Origin: Pseudomonas chlororaphis
GTDB taxonomy: Bacteria > Pseudomonadota > Gammaproteobacteria > Pseudomonadales > Pseudomonadaceae
NCBI RefSeq assembly: GCF_001921865.1
Contig: NZ_MSCT01000005.1
Location: 251,001 to 315,000 of the forward strand
DNA length: 64,000 bases
Direction of reading: 5' to 3'
Position numbers and translations under genes: made by a program. Shown here one piece after another: positions 60,626-64,000 of the stretch (positions within the stretch are counted from its first letter, which is position 1; each line of letters starts with the position of its first letter). The notes beneath the pieces are model-generated. The model was not told the origin of the DNA. It ran no database searches and saw only the letters and a program-made list of their open reading frames with translations.

Positions 60626-60798
60626 AATAACCCGGCGCGGTCCTTGGCCAACCCGGCCCTGGCTTGCGCCGGACGAACAAGCGTCGATCATCCCCCTGCC
60701 TTATTGCGCACCATTCAGCCCCAGCCGTATTTATTGTGACCGTAAGCCGCGTGCCTGACACTCGGGCCTATTGTCCATCTGGCCTGTGGGAGTTCGGT

Positions 60799-61710
60799 AT
60801 GAGTGAGTCTGTGCGCTTCGAGAATAAAGTCGTGATCGTCACCGGTGCCGGCGGCGGTCTGGGGCGGGCTCACGCATTGTTGTTCGCCAAACACGGGGCG
60901 AAGGTGCTGGTCAACGACCTGGGCGGCTCGGCCCAGGGCGAGGGCGCCAATGCCTCGGCGGCGGACCGGGTGGTGGCGCAGATCCGCGAGGCCGGCGGCA
61001 TCGCCGAGGCCAACCACGATTCGGTGACCGACGGCGACAAGATCGTACAGAACGCCCTGGATGCCTTCGGCCGGGTGGATGTGGTGGTGAACAACGCCGG
61101 CATCCTGCGCGACAAGACCTTCCACAAAATGGAAGACGCCGACTGGGACCTGGTGTACCGCGTCCACGTCGAAGGCGCCTACAAGGTGACCCGCGCTGCA
61201 TGGCCGCACCTGCGCGAGCAGGGTTATGGCCGGGTGATCTTCACCGCGTCCACCTCCGGTATCTACGGCAACTTCGGCCAGTCCAACTACGGCATGGCCA
61301 AGCTCGGCCTCTACGGCCTGACCCGGACCCTGGCCCTCGAAGGGCGCAAGAACAACATCCTGGTCAACGCCATCGCGCCGACCGGCGGCACGCGGATGAC
61401 CGAAGGGCTGATTCCGCCCCAGGTGTTCGAGCAGCTCAAGCCGGAACTGGTCAGCCCGCTGGTGGTGTACCTGGGCAGCGAAAACTGCCAGGAGACCTCC
61501 GGCCTGTTCGAGGTCGGCGGCGGCTGGATGGGCAAGGTACGCTGGGAGCGCAGCCTGGGCCTGGGCTTCGACCCGCGCGCCGGTTTCTCCCCGGAAGACG
61601 TCGCCGCGCACTGGCAGCAGATCTGCGACTTCGAAGGCGCGGCGCACCCCAAGGACAACATCGAAGCCTTGAAAGAGATGATGCAGAACCTGCAGCAATA
61701 CGCGATCTGA
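60799..61710 (+). CDS. Short-chain dehydrogenase, multifunctional-enzyme type
   Basis: The ~303-residue SDR has an NAD-binding TGAGGGLGRAHALLFA, the NNAGILRDKTF segment and the Tyr-Lys pair in SNYGMAKLGLYG. The pattern is that of the (3R)-hydroxyacyl-CoA dehydrogenase half of peroxisomal multifunctional enzyme 2. The start 60799 (MSESVRFENKVV) is chosen over an unusually long upstream ORF (60664). It follows the hydrolase by 173 bases, so it may have its own promoter. Confidence 0.88.
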   Translation: MSESVRFENKVVIVTGAGGGLGRAHALLFAKHGAKVLVNDLGGSAQGEGANASAADRVVAQIREAGGIAEANHDSVTDGDKIVQNALDAFGRVDVVVNNAGILRDKTFHKMEDADWDLVYRVHVEGAYKVTRAAWPHLREQGYGRVIFTASTSGIYGNFGQSNYGMAKLGLYGLTRTLALEGRKNNILVNAIAPTGGTRMTEGLIPPQVFEQLKPELVSPLVVYLGSENCQETSGLFEVGGGWMGKVRWERSLGLGFDPRAGFSPEDVAAHWQQICDFEGAAHPKDNIEALKEMMQNLQQYAI

Positions 61711-61812
61711 GGCGCCCGCTCGCCCGCCTGCAACCGCGGTCTGCGCGGTTGTACTCCTGATGCGTTGGTCACTATGCTCGATGCACATCGACCGCATAAG
61801 GAAGCGCCGCTC

Positions 61813-62169
61813 ATGTACGAATCCAGGACCCAGCCGCTGTTGTCGCGGCTGCTGTTTCTACGTCGCCTGTTTTTGCACGTCCTCGCCACCCTGGCACTGG
61901 TGGGCGTCTCGTTGCTGCTGGGGATCGCCGGGCACCTGTATTTCGAGCCGGGCGTGGGCTGGGACGAGGCGCTGTTCAACGCCGCGATGGTGCTTGGCGG
62001 GATCGGCCCGGCGGCCATGCCGGAGACGGCGGGGGGCAAGCTGTTTTTCGCCAGCTACGGCCTCTATACCAACCTGGTGTTCGTCGCCGCCTTCGGCCTG
62101 ATCCTGACCCCGGTGGCCCATCGCCTGCTGCATCGTTTTCACTTCGATCCCGACGAACGCAAAGGCTGA
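61813..62169 (+). CDS. Small membrane protein, ion-channel-like
   Basis: The 118-residue protein has two membrane helices (about 15-40 and 85-110). The stretch between them (NAAMVLGGIGPAAM followed by TAGGKLFFASYGLY) resembles the pore helix and filter region of two-helix potassium channels. The filter is changed (GGIGP for TVGYG), so channel activity is speculative. It has the basic C-terminal tail of such domains and no cytoplasmic ligand domain. The start 61813 is the ATG before MYESRTQPLLSRL. Confidence 0.7.
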   Translation: MYESRTQPLLSRLLFLRRLFLHVLATLALVGVSLLLGIAGHLYFEPGVGWDEALFNAAMVLGGIGPAAMPETAGGKLFFASYGLYTNLVFVAAFGLILTPVAHRLLHRFHFDPDERKG

Positions 62170-62178
62170 CAGGCACCC

Positions 62179-62250
62179 TGTAGGAGCGAGCTTGCTCGCG
62201 ATAGGGTTTCGCCTGACACACCGCTGATCGCGAGCACGCTCGCTCTTGCA
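62179..62250. repeat. Paired REP palindrome (REPIN)
   Basis: TGTAGGAGCGAGCTTGCTCG and ATCGCGAGCACGCTCG...TTGCA face each other across AGGGTTTCGCCTGACACACC. The spacer is close to that of the copy at 16915, so these copies are recent relatives. Confidence 0.9.
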
Positions 62251-62265
62251 GAAAGCACCGGGCAT

Positions 62266-62292
62266 AAAAAAGGCCGCTGCAAAGCAGCGGCC
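62266..62292 (-). terminator. Rho-independent terminator on the minus strand
   Basis: GGCCGCTGC and GCAGCGGCC pair perfectly around AAA. On the minus strand the stem is followed by a run of six T residues. No recognised minus-strand gene precedes it within 440 bases, so it must end an unannotated transcript. Confidence 0.88.
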
Positions 62293-62731
62293 GAAGGAAG
62301 ACGTTAGATCAAGGAGCAACAAATCAACGTCAGTGAACACGTGCCGAAGATCTGAATATCGTTGCTTCAAACCTTCTCAATCCTCTTGCCCCCAAGGCGG
62401 CGCGATCACACCTCTGGGCGACTCTGCGTGGCTGTTTGCCGTGAGAGCGAGGCCAGAATAAGGCCTGCTGGACCTGGGAAAAATAGCGATTCGGGACAAG
62501 GACTGTTACAGCTTGGGCAACAGTGGTGCGCGCCGGACGGGCATGCACCGCAACGGTGCAATCCATCCACCTGATACCCGTCCATCCAGCCCGTCGATGC
62601 GTTGCGCAAAGGCCCGGCCGACGAGGGCATTCATCCTTTCGGGCGACAACGCGAATACCTCCTTGGTGCGCTTATCGCTCCTGTGCGCCGGCAGTAGGGT
62701 GAGGCCTTCTGTCACTCACCGGGGAAGACGC
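62293..62731. other. Intergenic region with a candidate minus-strand small RNA
   Basis: Between the orphan terminator and the DUF1302 start there is no convincing ORF. On the minus strand a TATTCT element (about 62455-62460) with a weak TTTTTC -35 at 17 bases could start a transcript of about 170 bases ending at the terminator. The plus-strand side (62510-62731) should hold the DUF1302 promoter and contains a small GCACCGCAACGGTGC hairpin (about 62546-62560). Confidence 0.4.
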
Positions 62732-64000
62732 ATGACAAAAACAACAATGCGCGCCATCTTCAAACCGCGGGCGCTGGCCGTCGCGGTGGCCTTGGGGTGC
62801 TGTGCCCAGGCACAGGCCGTTTCGTTCAACATCGGGGAAATCGAGGGGCAGTTCGATTCGTCGCTGTCCATCGGCGCCAGCTGGGGCATGCGCGACGCCG
62901 ACAAGGATCTGGTGGGTGTGGCCAACGGCGGTCGCGGGCAGTCCTCCACCGGCGACGACGGGCGCCTGAACTTCAAGAAGGGCGAGACCTTCTCGAAGAT
63001 CTTCAAGGGCATCCACGACCTCGAACTGAAATACGGCGACACCGGTGTGTTCGTGCGCGGCAAGTACTGGTACGACTTCGAGCTCAAGGACGAGGACCGC
63101 GAGTTCAAGCCCATCAGCGACCACAACCGCAAGGAGGGCGCCAAGTCGTCCGGCGGGCAGATCCTCGACGCCTTCATCTATCACAACTATTCCATCGCCG
63201 ACTTGCCGGGCACCGTGCGCGTCGGCAAGCAGGTGGTCAGTTGGGGCGAAAGCACCTTCATCGGCAACTCGATCAACAGTATCAACCCGATCGACGTCTC
63301 GGCGTTCCGCCGCCCCGGCGCGGAGATCAAGGAAGGCCTGATCCCGGTGAACATGCTGTTCGCCTCCCAGGGCCTGACCGACCAATTGACCGTGGAAGGT
63401 TTCTACCAGCTGGAGTGGGACCAGACCGTGGTCGACAACTGCGGCACCTTCTTCGGCAACGACGTGGTAGCGGACGGCTGCACCAGCGGCTACACCGTCG
63501 GCAGCCCGGCGATCCGGCCGCTGCAACCGATTGCCGCGGCGTTCGGCCAGGGCTTCACCGTGGCCCCCGAAGGCGTGGTGATCGGCCGCGCCGGCGACCG
63601 CGACGCCCGCGACTCCGGGCAGTGGGGCACGGCCTTGCGCTGGCTGGGCGACGACACCGAGTACGGCCTGTACTTCATGAACTACCACTCGCGGACCCCG
63701 ACGGTCGGCACCATCACCGCCGGCAGCAGTACCCTGGCGAGCATCCCGGGGATCGTCAGCACCGCCAACCGCATCGCCCCGGGCACCGGTGCGGCCCTGG
63801 CCCAGAGCGTGATGCTCGGCCGTGGCCAGTACTACCTCGAATACCCGGAAGACATCCGCTTGTACGGCGCCAGTTTCTCCACCACCTTGCCCACCGGCAC
63901 CGCCTGGACCGGCGAGATCAGCTACCGGCCCAACGCCCCGGTGCAGGTCAACACCAACGACCTGACCCTGGCCCTGGTCAACCCGATCGCCGGCGGCGCC
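62732..64000 (+). CDS. DUF1302 outer-membrane protein, 5' part
   Basis: The reading frame from ATG 62732 is open for 423 codons to the window edge, so the gene is cut at the 3' end. A signal peptide (AIFKPRALAVAVALGCCAQAQA) precedes a beta-rich protein with the DUF1302 pattern (GASWGMRDADKDLVGVANGG; RVGKQVVSWGESTFIGNSIN; INPIDVSAFRRPGAEIKEGL). DUF1302 proteins are outer-membrane proteins often paired with DUF1329 and RND or LuxR genes; a partner may lie beyond the edge. GGGGAAGA is upstream of the ATG. Confidence 0.9.
   Translation, partial: MTKTTMRAIFKPRALAVAVALGCCAQAQAVSFNIGEIEGQFDSSLSIGASWGMRDADKDLVGVANGGRGQSSTGDDGRLNFKKGETFSKIFKGIHDLELKYGDTGVFVRGKYWYDFELKDEDREFKPISDHNRKEGAKSSGGQILDAFIYHNYSIADLPGTVRVGKQVVSWGESTFIGNSINSINPIDVSAFRRPGAEIKEGLIPVNMLFASQGLTDQLTVEGFYQLEWDQTVVDNCGTFFGNDVVADGCTSGYTVGSPAIRPLQPIAAAFGQGFTVAPEGVVIGRAGDRDARDSGQWGTALRWLGDDTEYGLYFMNYHSRTPTVGTITAGSSTLASIPGIVSTANRIAPGTGAALAQSVMLGRGQYYLEYPEDIRLYGASFSTTLPTGTAWTGEISYRPNAPVQVNTNDLTLALVNPIAGGA

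Noticed and set aside
62330..62715. Small minus-strand ORFs upstream of the DUF1302 gene
   Set aside because: They lack ribosome sites and known domains; the region better fits non-coding RNA and promoter DNA.

Overview
This window is a high-GC, gene-dense stretch of a Pseudomonas chromosome, most likely from the P. fluorescens group (P. protegens/chlororaphis-like). The basis is the gene order (gatCAB/mreBCD/rng/yhdP, fagA-fumC-orfX-sodA, lptCAB-rpoN-ptsN, mlaFEDCB-murA-hisGDC-algW), the protein sequences, and repeated extragenic palindromes with the core GAGCGAGCTTGCTCGC between genes. I see no tRNA, rRNA, CRISPR array, insertion sequence or prophage. Most of the window is conserved housekeeping DNA.

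Region 1 (1-16.9 kb): the end of a small lipoprotein gene, the gatCAB amidotransferase operon (minus), then the shape and division cluster mreB-mreC-mreD-maf-rng-yhdP-nitrilase-tldD (plus), darP (minus) and pmbA (plus). mreC appears to start at an ATT codon. Region 2 (16.9-20.9 kb): a Fur-box-controlled iron-starvation operon, fagA-fumC-orfX-sodA, followed by a ZIP metal transporter. It swaps in an iron-independent fumarase and a Mn superoxide dismutase.

Region 3 (20.9-27.9 kb, minus): kdsD-kdsC-lptC-lptA-lptB-rpoN-hpf-ptsN-rapZ-ptsO, which joins LPS precursor synthesis and export to sigma-54 and the nitrogen PTS. Region 4 (28.2-41.4 kb): mlaFEDCB lipid transport, ibaG, murA, hisG-hisD-hisC, algW (minus), a Nif3-like gene, and the sulfate-activation genes cysD and cysNC. 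Region 5 (41.4-50.7 kb): an acyltransferase and pta, a DUF3565 gene divergent from slyD, glutathione peroxidase, an Old Yellow Enzyme, a glycosyltransferase, cysZ and trxB.

Region 6 (50.7-64 kb) is the most accessory part. It has a pterin operon (folM-folE-folX, then DUF1244 and a HopJ-family gene), a probable blue-light module, a flavodoxin with a convergent LysR regulator, lrgAB, and a class II aldolase/alpha-beta hydrolase/SDR group behind a palindromic operator. It ends with a small channel-like membrane protein, an orphan minus-strand terminator and the 5' part of a DUF1302 outer-membrane protein gene.

The best candidate for a less-described system is the block at about 51.4-56.1 kb. 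It holds a short LOV photoreceptor with its photoactive cysteine (Cys53), a PilZ-like protein, a MerR/LitR-like regulator whose B12-ligand histidine is replaced, and a divergent monooxygenase-like membrane protein. These sit beside the folE operon, whose product class is reported as light-induced in P. putida. Relative to the gene order I recall for P. aeruginosa, the window joins three separate blocks, and palindromic repeats lie at or near the joints.
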